From assembly GCA_015068975.1 (NCBI GenBank), contig SVJM01000016.1:1-45943 (forward strand): a stretch of DNA of 45,943 bases. The letters are read 5' to 3'. Positions 15,905 to 25,936 of this stretch are shown here, piece after piece. Within the stretch, counting starts at the first letter, position 1; the number at the start of each line of letters is the position of its first letter. Made by a program: the position numbers and the translations under genes. The stretch is from Oscillospiraceae bacterium. GTDB lineage: Bacteria > Bacillota > Clostridia > UMGS1810. The notes beneath the pieces were generated by a model that made no database searches, was not told where the DNA came from, and was given only the letters and a program-made list of their open reading frames with translations.

Positions 15905-18277
15905 TTAATTATTCACATATCCAAATACATCATCAAGTGTTTCAAGAGGAATATATGTTCTGTCATTTATAATCTTATTTTTGCCCTGAGAGATGATTTC
16001 CTTTCCATTGTATGAAACATAGCTCTCACCTATCTTTGCTTCGAATTTAACGCCATTTTTGGTAGCTGAAGCTGTTTTTGTATCATCTGTCCATTCAATA
16101 AGCTCTGCACCAAGAGAGGTAAGAGCATATCTGAAAGGTACATATTCTATGTCATTTTCGATGTATTCCTTTTCTCCTTTGAATACAAGAGTTGAAAGCT
16201 TATTCGTATCTTTACTGCTGCCTATACCCTCTGCATATTCTATCCAGCCTCTTCTTCCCTCTCCGTCATTATCGTTTACAATAAATCCGAACCCAAGAGA
16301 GTCATTTGTCTTGGGAGAAAAATCGTATCCAAACAAATCTTTCCATTTGATAGAAAGCTCATATACAGTTTCTCCGTCTTTGGCATCAATTGAAAGATTA
16401 AGACCTGTTACATCACCTGTCTTGATGTTTGCAGTCTGCACCTTCGAACGGTATGATGCAGCCTTACCCTCAAAGAAGTTTACACCAAACTCAGTAAATG
16501 GTATTGGGTAACTGCCCGGCTTAAATTTGTTGTCTGTATTATCATGCCAGAAAGCGAACTGAATACTGTCACCATTCCAGTGTGCAGATGTTTTTTCTGC
16601 TTTGAACTTATCATCCTTGCATTTTGCCGCAAAGAAGAATGTTTCATCATCGTAGCCAATATATGCAGTAACAGAAAGGTCGTCTTCGCCCTTCCAGTCT
16701 TTGATATTTACTATCTGTGAAGGCTTATTAAGTATGACTTTTGTAGCATTTGACCATTCATTATCCTGGATTTTTCCGTCAATACTTATATCTTTTACAC
16801 TGTTTGCAAAAACAAAAAATTTATCTCCTGTATATGAATAAGTCCCGTGTTTTGTAACAAAATCATAAGACAAATCAATACCGATTGCACCTTTTGCATA
16901 TAAAGGAATGGATATTTCTTTTGTATATTTTTCTCTTGATGGCACATCTTTTATTTCCACATCACCTACAACAGATGATATTTCGGGATTTTTGAACTTA
17001 ATTGTGCCATCCAATGTTTCATCCTTCAGATAGTTCATAATATCTATCTTTGCTGTAAAATTGCCCTGATCTTCTGTAAGTGAAAGATTGCACTCAACGA
17101 TAGGTCCGCTGTATTTCTCATAGGTTACTTTACCATGAAGAATATCAAGGAAGCTCTGCGGTCCGTATAAGGTGTCATTCAGATAATAACAGGATTCATC
17201 TCCAAGATCCAGTGCGGCATCAGAAAGATATACAGTAGGTTTACCGTTGTATACCAGAATACCATTATCAAAAAGAAAACTGTCTGTTTCCTTATCATAT
17301 TTCCCCGATTCTGTGATTTTCACATAGGCTGTATTCTGATTTGACTCATAATCCGTCTTATCATCTGTGGACTTTTTCTTGGACTGTGTAACTTCATAAG
17401 GTGATTTATAAGCATTTTCTACAGATTCCACCACTACTTCAAGCATATCGGGGGTTATCTCTGCCGGCTTGGAATGAACACCCTTTATGGAAGAAAGATC
17501 TGCACTCAGAATAGATTTCACCCACATTGCACCTGCAATATAACGACCGATATAATTATGAAGATGGTGTCCGTCACGTGTAAGAGTATCGCCAACAAAG
17601 CTTGTCCTTGCATTCTGAATAGCAGTACCTACAGGGATTACAAAGCTGATTTCTTCGTGAGGAAGAACCTTTTTCTTTACAGCATCTAATATAGAATAGT
17701 ACATTATATCCTGTTTTTTGCCATATTTATGAAACTGTGCGTGTTTACTGTCACCCTGATATGCCCAGGTCATATTCCACATAAGCTTTGCATCTTTATT
17801 AGTCTTGTTTTCATTTACAAACTTAATAAGACCTGATAACGCAGGCTCAAAGGTATCAGGTTCACCTGAATTTGCGCTTGCCTGTTGCATAGAAATATAT
17901 TCCCAGTCATGAGCCTTAAGTCCGTCAAGAATAGTTGCGGTTTCGTTCTTTTTGACCCATTTACCTTCTGTTTCATTTGAACACTCATAATATACATATC
18001 CCGCAGTTGAATTGTTTGCATATTCATAATGTGTAGTTAAAGCACATCCGCCCTTATAGATATTGCCAAGCATAATATCCTTTACACCGATATCTGTAAG
18101 GATATCATAGAGCCATTGCATACTGTCTGTACTGAAGCTATTTCCTATTGCAAGGATTTTGATGCTTTCGGGGATTTTGTTATCCGAAGCACTAACATTA
18201 ATTACTGATGAAATACCAAGTTGAAATACCATAAGAAAACATAATACCATACTGATTATCTTTTTCACATTGACCAC
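15905..18277 (-). CDS. Secreted DUF4886 (SGNH hydrolase-like) protein with CBM9-like and stalk domains
   Basis: A 790-residue exported protein. Domains: signal peptide (1-31); DUF4886, an SGNH-type hydrolase (about 37-290, with AIGNSFSTDS as block I holding the serine and RDGHHLHNY as the block V Asp/His); a linker; a carbohydrate-binding family-9-like domain (about 500-680, SIDGKIQDNEWSNA and the aromatic WNGDSIQFAFWHDN); and a C-terminal stalk repeat (about 700-790, DRTYIPLETLDDVFGYV). The fold suggests an esterase acting on acylated glycans. The start is a GTG after AAAGGAAAGG; an internal GTG 9 bases later is an alternative. It lies after a larger protein that shares the DUF4886 domain. 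Confidence 0.78.
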   Translation of the reverse strand: MVNVKKIISMVLCFLMVFQLGISSVINVSASDNKIPESIKILAIGNSFSTDSMQWLYDILTDIGVKDIMLGNIYKGGCALTTHYEYANNSTAGYVYYECSNETEGKWVKKNETATILDGLKAHDWEYISMQQASANSGEPDTFEPALSGLIKFVNENKTNKDAKLMWNMTWAYQGDSKHAQFHKYGKKQDIMYYSILDAVKKKVLPHEEISFVIPVGTAIQNARTSFVGDTLTRDGHHLHNYIGRYIAGAMWVKSILSADLSSIKGVHSKPAEITPDMLEVVVESVENAYKSPYEVTQSKKKSTDDKTDYESNQNTAYVKITESGKYDKETDSFLFDNGILVYNGKPTVYLSDAALDLGDESCYYLNDTLYGPQSFLDILHGKVTYEKYSGPIVECNLSLTEDQGNFTAKIDIMNYLKDETLDGTIKFKNPEISSVVGDVEIKDVPSREKYTKEISIPLYAKGAIGIDLSYDFVTKHGTYSYTGDKFFVFANSVKDISIDGKIQDNEWSNATKVILNKPSQIVNIKDWKGEDDLSVTAYIGYDDETFFFAAKCKDDKFKAEKTSAHWNGDSIQFAFWHDNTDNKFKPGSYPIPFTEFGVNFFEGKAASYRSKVQTANIKTGDVTGLNLSIDAKDGETVYELSIKWKDLFGYDFSPKTNDSLGFGFIVNDNDGEGRRGWIEYAEGIGSSKDTNKLSTLVFKGEKEYIENDIEYVPFRYALTSLGAELIEWTDDTKTASATKNGVKFEAKIGESYVSYNGKEIISQGKNKIINDRTYIPLETLDDVFGYVNN

Positions 18278-18345
18278 TTCCCTTTCCTTTGTTAATTATA
18301 TTTTACACACAAACAAATGTATTGTAAATAGAAAATATAGAAAAA

Positions 18346-18369
18346 CGGTGTAAAATAAGATTTACACCG
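18346..18369 (-). terminator. Terminator of the 1454-residue protein gene
   Basis: CGGTGTAAA (18346-18354) pairs with TTTACACCG (18361-18369). The minus strand continues into TTTTT. Confidence 0.8.
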
Positions 18370-18415
18370 CTTTTCAAGAGATATGAAAAACTCTGTTTTA
18401 GAATTAAAACAGCTA

Positions 18416-21400
18416 TTAAGAAATTGGTACATAGATTCTTAGAGCATCCTTTGCTTCATCAAATCTTGATGTAATGTCTGCTGATGGATTTGAGCACACA
18501 TTGAATGCTCTGATTGTGAAGTCTCCCCACCATGCATCATCTACTGTAACCTGTGGTGTAGTCACGTTACCCGGTCTTGTAGAATCATCATTCTTTGTTG
18601 TAGCAGTTATCCAGCCTTCAGGTCTGTACTGCCATCCATCGGCAATTTCTATGATTGTACCGTTTGGAAGGTCTGCTTTTGTAAAGAGCTTGGAAGATAC
18701 ATACTTCGGGGCTGTTGTACCTGTTGTTGTCCTGTTTGTATGACCACTCTTTGAATTGTAGAATGAATTTTCAAGCATTTCAGGGTTGATTCTGTAATAG
18801 CCTGAAGGTACTCCTGTCTGATCAAGCTCAGGAACTTCGGGTGTTTCAGGTTCTTCTGTTTCTTCAGGTGGATAGATAGAATCTGTCACAGCAAACGGAG
18901 TATTAAATGCATTGTTTACTGCTTCTTTTGCCACAAGCATAATTTCATCTGTTATAGCATACGGATTTGGATTGTAAGTAAAGTCTGTGATATCCGCACC
19001 TGTTATTACCTTCACCCACATAAGACCTGCGGCTAATCTGCCGTAATCTATATTAAGATGCGTACCGTCACGATTAAGAGTATCGCCAAGGAATGATGTT
19101 CTCATATTCTGAATAACAGTACCTACAGGGATAATTGCAGTAAATTCATTATGAGGAACAACCTTTGCGTTAACTGCACTTATAATTGAATTATACATTG
19201 TCATCTGACTGTTATCATAACTGCTTAATCCACCGTAGCCTTCCTGATATGCCCAAGTCATATGCCAGAAGATCTTTGCATCCTTGTTGAGTTTGTTTTC
19301 GTTAACCCAGTTTATCATATTTGTAAGGTAATCTTCGTATGTATCGAGATTGCCTGAGTTTCTACTGTTTTGCTGCAGAGTGATAACATCCCAGTCCTGA
19401 TCTACTATCATTTCAAAAAGTTTGGCCTCTTTCGTTGAAGTCCACACACCACTGTCATTCTGATAATATGTATAAGCTGCTTTATCACCTTCTACATTGC
19501 CCCAATGTGTTTCAAGTGAGCATCCGCCGATATAAGCGTTACCAAGGATAACATTTTCATAGCCTGCTTCCTTAAGAAGCGGATAGAGATACTGCATAGA
19601 ATCTACAGAGAAGCTGTTACCGATACCTAGGATTTTGATGGTATCAATCTTCATTGTCTGTGCTCCAAACAGCGGCATCTCTCCTTCTGCCCAAAGAAAT
19701 GCAGATACTCTCTGATTTTCATCAGTCATAGGTGTTTCAAATGTTTCATAGTTGAAGTTTTGTTTAACCACATAATCTTCAGAAATCTTAAGATCTGTCA
19801 TCTTACCCTGATCATCATAAGTTGCAATATAGAAGTTATACTTTTTACCGATAAGATCATCACGCTTAAACATTGCTTCAGCCACAATATTTTTGTTTGC
19901 ACAATCAAGAGTAAAGAACGGCTCTGTTACTTCCATATAGTTTTCAAATCGGATATTATCGAGCAAAAATCTTGTAGGTGCATCGGTATCTGTATTTTTT
20001 GTGAAAAATCTTATACCATATTTACCGACAAGGTCATCCGGTGTTAAATCAAAGGAATGTGTAATCTTTGTCCATTCGCCTTTTCTGAGAGTGAAATCAG
20101 GTGATGTAGCGTAAGGATTACCTGTATTATCTATGTTTGTGTTTGATGTAGGAGATTCTGTTGTAGTCCATTTAAATCCGAATGTAGCAGTATCGTCAAC
20201 ATCATTTTTTGAATCAACATACTTAACCCACATAGAAATTCTTATCTTATTTGATGTGAGAGGCATATTTGCAGGAGCAATATGCGGAAATCTTCCATAG
20301 AGTGGTCCTTCCCAGGTCTCTGTACCATTTGCAACATTGGCAATAGTCTCAGCATCAAAGTCAAACACACCTTCACCAAACTCTTCACCTGTGATAAGCT
20401 CTGATGGCGGAACATCGCCAACAGCTTCATAAGTTGTTATCTCATTCTCGAAGTTTGTATTCTTTACAGATGTGCTACCGAAACCGTTTATAGTTCCTGT
20501 AGGTGTATCACCATCTTCATTACCTATAAATCCAATTGTACCATATCCATCGCTTACTTCTGTTACAAACTTTGCTGTTAAGGATACATTGTCTCTCGCC
20601 TTAAATGTATATGTAAGCTTCTTTGAAAGAAGTGTATCTCCGTTATACCAACCATCAAGCATATATCCGTCTTTTGGTGTTGCAATAACAGAAACTGTGC
20701 CTCCTTCATAGTATGTACCGCTACCTTCTACTGTACCCTTAGCGGTATCATCGGATGATACAGTCACGGTATAGGATGACGGTGCTTTGAATTTAGCAGT
20801 AAGAGTGATGCTTTCTGTTGCATTGAATGTATATGAAGCTTCTTCCGAAACAAGTGTATCACCATTGTACCAGCCTGTAAATGTAAAGCCTTCTTTTGGA
20901 GTTGCTGTTAAAGTAACAGATGCACCATCGTCATACTTGCCGCCCCCTGTTACTTCACCCATTGCTTCATCTGATGAAACAGCAGAAATGTTGTGTCTTA
21001 CAATTTCCTGTATGGAAAAATCATCATAGTAGATAGTATCTGCTACACAGCTCTTATTTCCCTGATCTATCTGAAGACAGTTTTTCAAAGGATTTGTGTC
21101 TGCAGATGTATCTGTATCACCATTGTCATAAAAATTCCCGATTGTATATTCAAATTCTACCTTTGTCCATGTATCCCATGGAATATTCTGTGACCATACA
21201 CGACAAGCTGTCGTAGATGAATTGCGGTATTTGTACCATTGACCTACAGGACCATTCATATGAACCTGAAGCTTAGGTGTACCTGACTCAGGAGCAACAG
21301 GTGTAACATCTTCGTATGTAGCTGTATCTCCAGTAGCATCGTTAAGAAGCTCATTTTTATGTGCGCCCTGAGTAGAGTCAGGATATACCCAGAAGGAAAT

Positions 21401-22780
21401 TTTGAATGTTCTGTCCTTATCTGCTTCTACAGGATGAAAACCGAATATACCGTTGATTCTCAATGCAGAATTAGAAAGAAGCATTCTTGAAAAAGCAAAA
21501 GACTTTGTACCTGTATGCGCTTTAGGTGTAAGAGTTGTTACTTCTGCGGCACCTTCCACACCCTGAGCTATATCATACATGCTCTTGGCACTCGGGTAGG
21601 TAGTTTCAATAACAGAATCTTCACTTGCGGCATAGACACCTGCGCCTTTTATACCCTGACCAAAGGGTGTGATAACACCAATGTCGGAAGACTTGGCATA
21701 AGTAAATGCACTGCCGTCTGTATAAGCTCCTGTCTGCACGGTTTTCACATTTCCCGAGTCATTTACTGCAATATTTTTATAATTAAATCTATCCAGAGAA
21801 TCCTTCAAAAGAGTGGTTGTACCATATGTTCCCGAATAAGTTTCATTCTCAGTAGCCATATCGCTGATGATGAGGTCTTCATAATCATCATAATAATTGA
21901 TAAGATTGGTGTTTCTTGTCAATGAAGTATCTTCAAACTTCTCTACTTTTACTTCTCCTACAAAGACAGTTGCAGGAAAAGGCTTAGAGTAGCTTGCAGC
22001 AGTTCCGCCTGAATTTTTGAATGTGAAGCCCACACCTTCCATTATGTTATACTTACTGAGAAGTGCTTCTGTAACAGTAATTACTCTTGTAAGTGTAAAC
22101 CACTTATTAACAGGGACATAATGTGTCTGTTCATCTGTATCCGCTAATGTAGTTGATGAATTGCTCTGTCTTCTGACAAATGACTTTGTGTCGATATATT
22201 TGGTAGTAGTATCAGCGACCGCTGCTACTGCATTGCCATCAGCATCTGTATAAGCTGCCTTAGACTTGATATCACCGAGATATAGCTTGATAGTGAAGAG
22301 GAACTTATCCCCTGTTTCAAAGCCCCAACCGGCACTTCCTGCCATATCCTGAAATCTTGTAACAGTTACAGCACCGTTCTGATTTATCTTCCATACAGGA
22401 ATATTGCCTGACTCTTTGATATCAGGGTACTGATCAGCGCTCATATCTCCTGTATTCACAACAGAGCCTGACATGCTATTTGAAAACACTGATCCATCAG
22501 TGTCTGTAGCAGTACCTTTACTGCGAGAATTCCATACACCCGAACTTATTGAACTGTTCGCAACACTACCCGATGTTGTATACTTAATGGAAGAAAGAGA
22601 TGTGCCTGCTGCATTTGTGTTAAATGTAGCAGAATCAATATCCACCTCTGACAATACTGTGGTATGGTTACCCTGTGGCTGAACATATTCATCGGCAGCA
22701 AATGCTTCTATAAAAGAAACAGATGCAAAAGATGTAATAACCATTACCATTGAAAGTAAACAAGCTAAAAGTCTTTTCAT
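18416..22780 (-). CDS. Giant secreted DUF4886 protein with beta-sandwich modules and InlB-type repeats
   Basis: A 1454-residue exported protein. The N-terminal 28 residues form a signal peptide (ASVSFIEAFA cleavage region). Two carbohydrate-binding-type beta-sandwich segments follow (about 30-290 and 400-595, with typical KISFWVYPDS and YYDDFSIQEI). Two InlB/Listeria-type beta-repeats lie at about 597-740, containing GWYNGDTL. A third sandwich spans about 770-960. A DUF4886 SGNH-hydrolase domain spans about 1040-1290 (GIGNSFSVDS and RDGTHLNID). The last 150 residues are of unknown fold. No cell-wall anchor is visible. It probably acts on an extracellular glycan. AAAGGAG precedes the start. 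A terminator separates it from the downstream 790-residue gene. Confidence 0.75.
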   Translation of the reverse strand: MKRLLACLLSMVMVITSFASVSFIEAFAADEYVQPQGNHTTVLSEVDIDSATFNTNAAGTSLSSIKYTTSGSVANSSISSGVWNSRSKGTATDTDGSVFSNSMSGSVVNTGDMSADQYPDIKESGNIPVWKINQNGAVTVTRFQDMAGSAGWGFETGDKFLFTIKLYLGDIKSKAAYTDADGNAVAAVADTTTKYIDTKSFVRRQSNSSTTLADTDEQTHYVPVNKWFTLTRVITVTEALLSKYNIMEGVGFTFKNSGGTAASYSKPFPATVFVGEVKVEKFEDTSLTRNTNLINYYDDYEDLIISDMATENETYSGTYGTTTLLKDSLDRFNYKNIAVNDSGNVKTVQTGAYTDGSAFTYAKSSDIGVITPFGQGIKGAGVYAASEDSVIETTYPSAKSMYDIAQGVEGAAEVTTLTPKAHTGTKSFAFSRMLLSNSALRINGIFGFHPVEADKDRTFKISFWVYPDSTQGAHKNELLNDATGDTATYEDVTPVAPESGTPKLQVHMNGPVGQWYKYRNSSTTACRVWSQNIPWDTWTKVEFEYTIGNFYDNGDTDTSADTNPLKNCLQIDQGNKSCVADTIYYDDFSIQEIVRHNISAVSSDEAMGEVTGGGKYDDGASVTLTATPKEGFTFTGWYNGDTLVSEEASYTFNATESITLTAKFKAPSSYTVTVSSDDTAKGTVEGSGTYYEGGTVSVIATPKDGYMLDGWYNGDTLLSKKLTYTFKARDNVSLTAKFVTEVSDGYGTIGFIGNEDGDTPTGTINGFGSTSVKNTNFENEITTYEAVGDVPPSELITGEEFGEGVFDFDAETIANVANGTETWEGPLYGRFPHIAPANMPLTSNKIRISMWVKYVDSKNDVDDTATFGFKWTTTESPTSNTNIDNTGNPYATSPDFTLRKGEWTKITHSFDLTPDDLVGKYGIRFFTKNTDTDAPTRFLLDNIRFENYMEVTEPFFTLDCANKNIVAEAMFKRDDLIGKKYNFYIATYDDQGKMTDLKISEDYVVKQNFNYETFETPMTDENQRVSAFLWAEGEMPLFGAQTMKIDTIKILGIGNSFSVDSMQYLYPLLKEAGYENVILGNAYIGGCSLETHWGNVEGDKAAYTYYQNDSGVWTSTKEAKLFEMIVDQDWDVITLQQNSRNSGNLDTYEDYLTNMINWVNENKLNKDAKIFWHMTWAYQEGYGGLSSYDNSQMTMYNSIISAVNAKVVPHNEFTAIIPVGTVIQNMRTSFLGDTLNRDGTHLNIDYGRLAAGLMWVKVITGADITDFTYNPNPYAITDEIMLVAKEAVNNAFNTPFAVTDSIYPPEETEEPETPEVPELDQTGVPSGYYRINPEMLENSFYNSKSGHTNRTTTGTTAPKYVSSKLFTKADLPNGTIIEIADGWQYRPEGWITATTKNDDSTRPGNVTTPQVTVDDAWWGDFTIRAFNVCSNPSADITSRFDEAKDALRIYVPIS

Positions 22781-22800
22781 TTCTACACTCCTTTTTATTT

Positions 22801-23160
22801 ATCTTAAATTTATGCTAACACAATTAATAAATAAAAACAATGAACAATATTTGCATATTTCATTAAAAAATTGTACAATATTGACATTTAAACAAAAAAT
22901 GGATATGATACATTTTTTCAATCTTTATATATTATCACATACAGAAAATCCAAAATCAATGTAAAATCCGATCACAATTAGCACAATTCGATACATTTAC
23001 TATAATTTTATCCTAGCAAACCATCTAAAACAATATAAAATCCAACAGTTTTTTTATAACATCCGTGCATTTAATTATAAATATCAGAGAATATAAATTC
23101 AATGGATAATAATGCGAATTCATGGACAAAAGTGCTGTCAATTCATAAACATCCATTTTT
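22801..23160. other. AT-rich intergenic region, no gene seen
   Basis: Between the giant secreted protein gene and pyrI. The region is very rich in A and T and contains the short palindrome ATTGTACAAT near 22868. No convincing coding frame, RNA gene or clear promoter was found. A 34-codon frame from 23102 has no ribosome-binding site and overlaps the pyr terminator. Confidence 0.5.
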
Positions 23161-23170
23161 AAATAAAAAA

Positions 23171-23212
23171 GATGTACCAAAACAAGCCCTAAACGGCTTA
23201 TTTTGATACATC
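23171..23212 (-). terminator. Terminator of the pyr operon
   Basis: A long 18-bp stem (23171-23188 with 23195-23212) contains two positions that pair only as G.U on the minus-strand RNA and would mismatch on the plus strand. A T6 run follows on the minus strand. This strand bias fits its role at the end of pyrI. Confidence 0.85.
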
Positions 23213-23238
23213 TCCAATTCTACGTATCAGATTATTAT

Positions 23239-23664
23239 TTAAAAATCCATCTCGGATTTTGTCTCACAATATATACAACGATATATTCTGTTTTTTGAAT
23301 CTGTAAGCTTGAATATATGATCAAGCTCCTGTTCACAGGATGTAATACATCTTGGATTTTTGCACTTTAAGATATTTGTCATAGTTTCAGGAAGTGTGGG
23401 ATGATATTTATCCACAATCACTCCGTCTTTTATAATATTGATAGAAATATCAGGATCGATATATCCAAGTGCATTAAGATCCACATCAAGCTCGCTGTCA
23501 ATCTTGATCACATCTTTTTTGCCCATTTTTTTGCTTGGCATTTTTCTAAGGATTTTTACAGGTGCATCCAAATCTTCAAGATTTAAGAATGCAAATATAT
23601 CCATAGAAAGTCCTGCTTTGATATGGTCAATGACTATTCCGTTTTTTATTGAATCAATATTCAT
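23239..23664 (-). CDS. pyrI: Aspartate carbamoyltransferase regulatory subunit
   Basis: A 141-residue regulatory chain. The N-terminal nucleotide-binding part (NGIVIDHIKAG, then KKDVIKIDS) binds allosteric ATP/CTP. The C-terminal zinc domain shows the four cysteines in CKNPRCIT and YRCIYCE, which contact the catalytic chain. It completes the allosteric enzyme formed with PyrB. It starts almost directly after the pyrB stop, with GGGGGAAA as ribosome-binding site, so it is translated together with pyrB. It is the last gene before the operon terminator. Confidence 0.96.
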   Translation of the reverse strand: MNIDSIKNGIVIDHIKAGLSMDIFAFLNLEDLDAPVKILRKMPSKKMGKKDVIKIDSELDVDLNALGYIDPDISINIIKDGVIVDKYHPTLPETMTNILKCKNPRCITSCEQELDHIFKLTDSKNRIYRCIYCETKSEMDF

Positions 23665-24579
23665 CTACATTTCCCCCAATAGCTTAAGTATAAGTGCCAT
23701 ACGCATATATTTTCCGTTAAGCACCTGTTTGAAGTAAGCTGCTCTCGGATCATCATCAATGGCAACACTGATTTCGTTTACTCTTGGAAGCGGATGCATA
23801 ATAGTAAGATCTATCTTTGCATCAAGAAGCTTTTCAGGGGTTAAGATATAACTGTCTTTTAATCGGAGATAATCTTCTTCGTTGAAGAATCTTTCCTGCT
23901 GTACTCTTGTCATATAAAGTACATCAAGTTCACCCATTACACTTTCAAGGTCTGTGGTAACCTTGTATTCAATGTTATTTTTATCAAGGACATCGCTTAC
24001 AACGTAGCTTGGCAATACAAGCTCCTTAGGAGAAATAAGCACAAACTTAATATTTGAATATCTCGCCATAGCATTTATAAGAGAGTGAACAGTTCTTCCG
24101 AACTTAAGGTCTCCGCAAAGACCGATTGTAAGATCAGTAAGTCTGCCCTTTTCTCTGTATATTGTAAGGATATCTGCAAGAGTCTGTGTTGGATGATTAT
24201 GTCCGCCATCACCTGCATTAATTACCGGTATAGATGCATTCTTTGATGCAACATATGGCGCACCTTCTTTAGGATGACGCATAGCGATAATGTCTGCATA
24301 ACAGCTTATAACCTTGGCAGTATCTGCTACACTCTCTCCCTTTGAGGCACTTGATGCCTTCTGATCAGATACTGAAAGCACATTTCCGCCAAGCTCATAC
24401 ATAGCCGCTTCAAAGCTTAGTCTTGTTCTGGTAGATGGCTCAAAAAACAATGTAGCAAGTTTTTTTCCTTTTAATTTTTCTGAATAATTTGAAGGATTTG
24501 ATATAATATCAAGAGCACATTTCACAAGCTCATCTATCTCTTCAACAGTCAGGTCCAGAATGTCAATTACACTACGCAT
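23665..24579 (-). CDS. pyrB: Aspartate carbamoyltransferase catalytic subunit
   Basis: A 304-residue catalytic chain that makes carbamoyl aspartate from carbamoyl phosphate and aspartate. Carbamoyl-phosphate-binding STRTR is seen in [13 protein letters not shown] (about residues 52-64), and [14 protein letters not shown] and MHPLPRVNE are the other active-site blocks. The open frame runs 39 codons further upstream inside pyrE. The family begins at [11 protein letters not shown], and GGAG precedes that ATG, so the start at 24579 is used. This overlaps the end of pyrE by 8 bases, a sign of translational coupling. Together with pyrI it forms the allosteric enzyme. Confidence 0.96.
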   Translation of the reverse strand: MRSVIDILDLTVEEIDELVKCALDIISNPSNYSEKLKGKKLATLFFEPSTRTRLSFEAAMYELGGNVLSVSDQKASSASKGESVADTAKVISCYADIIAMRHPKEGAPYVASKNASIPVINAGDGGHNHPTQTLADILTIYREKGRLTDLTIGLCGDLKFGRTVHSLINAMARYSNIKFVLISPKELVLPSYVVSDVLDKNNIEYKVTTDLESVMGELDVLYMTRVQQERFFNEEDYLRLKDSYILTPEKLLDAKIDLTIMHPLPRVNEISVAIDDDPRAAYFKQVLNGKYMRMALILKLLGEM

Positions 24580-25222
24580 TTTTCTTTTCTCCAATCCAGG
24601 ATTCATCTGATGGGTTGTTTCTGAATTTAATAAGTCTGTCTTTGTCTTCAGGCTTAATATATCCCATATCAGCTGCAACTGATACGGTTGTATCAAAGTC
24701 TGTAAGGCTTACGTTCTTTACGTTTGCAGCTGCCATTCTGTCAAGCCCCTTCTGCATACCATAGGTATAAATGCTTACGATACCAAGTACTTGGGCACCT
24801 GCATCACGAAGAGCATCTACAACTTCGATTACACTGCCGCCTGTGGAAATAAGGTCTTCTACAACTACAACCTTCTGACCTTTTTCAAGCTTACCTTCAA
24901 TCTGGTTTCCTCTGCCGTGGTCCTTGGCACCGCTTCTTACGTAGCCCATAGGCATATCAAGAAGATGTCCTGCAATAGCCGCATGAGCGATACCTGCTGT
25001 GCTTGTACCCATAAGAACTTCACAATCAGGGTATTCTTTCTTTATTGTTTCTGCAATAGCAGATTCTACCATTGTTCTTACCTTTGGTGCTGTAAGGATA
25101 AGTCTATTATCACAATAAATAGGACTCTTGATACCACTTGCCCATGTAAATGGATCATCAGGTCTCAAAAATACTGCACCAATGCTCAAAAGTCCTTCAG
25201 CAATTTTCTTTTTCATAATCAT
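24572..25222 (-). CDS. pyrE: Orotate phosphoribosyltransferase
   Basis: A 216-residue enzyme that joins orotate and PRPP to give OMP. The PRPP-binding motif [13 protein letters not shown] (about residues 115-127) has the acidic pair, and the flexible loop [11 protein letters not shown] is upstream. The family usually has near this length. AAAGGGG precedes the first ATG; a second ATG two codons later is also possible. It lies 15 bases after pyrF and overlaps pyrB. Confidence 0.95.
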   Translation of the reverse strand: MIMKKKIAEGLLSIGAVFLRPDDPFTWASGIKSPIYCDNRLILTAPKVRTMVESAIAETIKKEYPDCEVLMGTSTAGIAHAAIAGHLLDMPMGYVRSGAKDHGRGNQIEGKLEKGQKVVVVEDLISTGGSVIEVVDALRDAGAQVLGIVSIYTYGMQKGLDRMAAANVKNVSLTDFDTTVSVAADMGYIKPEDKDRLIKFRNNPSDESWIGEKKNA

Positions 25223-25237
25223 TATCCCCTTTGTATA

Positions 25238-25936
25238 TTAGTCAATAAATTCTCTTACGCATCTTTCATATGCTGCAACAGGGTCTTCTGCTGCAGTAAT
25301 AGGACGACCTACAACAATATAGTCAGAGCCTATTTTCTTTGCTTCTTCAGGAGTCATAACTCTTACCTGATCACCGATATCCCCATCTTTAAATCTTACA
25401 CCGGGAGTAACTGTGATGAAGTCCTTGCCACATCTTGCGTGAACCTTCTCTGCTTCAAGTGGTGAGCAAACAACACCATCAAGGCCTGCAATCTTTGCAT
25501 TGTTTGCATAGTGCATAACAACCTGGTCAATAGGTGCATCGATGAGAAGGTCTTTTTTCATTCTTTCTTCACTTGTACTTGTAAGCTGTGTAACAGCTAT
25601 AAGAATAGGTCTTGTACCATCGGGACGTGTAAGGCCCTCCAGTGCCGCCTCCATCATAGCGATTGTACCTGATGCATGAAGATTTGTCATATCAACATCA
25701 AGATTTGAAAGTACAGCCATAGATTTCTTAACAGTGTTTGGTATATCGCAAAGCTTAAGGTCAAGAAATATCTTGTGTCCTCTCTTTTTGATTTCTCTTA
25801 CTATTTCAGGACCTGCCCCGTAAAACAGCTCCATACCAATTTTTACAAAAGGTTTTCTTCCTGTGAACTTGTCAAGAAATGTGAGAACTTCTTCCTTTGA
25901 AGAAAAGTCACAAGCAACAATTACGTCTTTACCCAT
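25238..25936 (-). CDS. pyrF: Orotidine 5'-phosphate decarboxylase
   Basis: A 232-residue enzyme that makes UMP from OMP. The catalytic Asp/Lys/Asp network is seen in FLDLKLCDIPNTV (about residues 58-70). The phosphate-binding C-terminal part is DYIVVGRPITAAEDP. The start codon overlaps the stop of pyrD by one base (TAATG), so translation is coupled. The size matches the group I short form. Confidence 0.96.
   Translation of the reverse strand: MGKDVIVACDFSSKEEVLTFLDKFTGRKPFVKIGMELFYGAGPEIVREIKKRGHKIFLDLKLCDIPNTVKKSMAVLSNLDVDMTNLHASGTIAMMEAALEGLTRPDGTRPILIAVTQLTSTSEERMKKDLLIDAPIDQVVMHYANNAKIAGLDGVVCSPLEAEKVHARCGKDFITVTPGVRFKDGDIGDQVRVMTPEEAKKIGSDYIVVGRPITAAEDPVAAYERCVREFID

Noticed and set aside
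23102-23206. A 34-codon frame before pyrI
   Set aside because: No RBS, and it runs into the operon terminator.
24580-24696. The longer 343-residue version of pyrB
   Set aside because: The extra residues overlap pyrE and are not part of the family; RBS supports the start at 24579.
24791-25465. A 224-residue plus-strand frame over pyrE and pyrF
   Set aside because: It crosses two well-supported genes on the opposite strand and has no recognisable domain.
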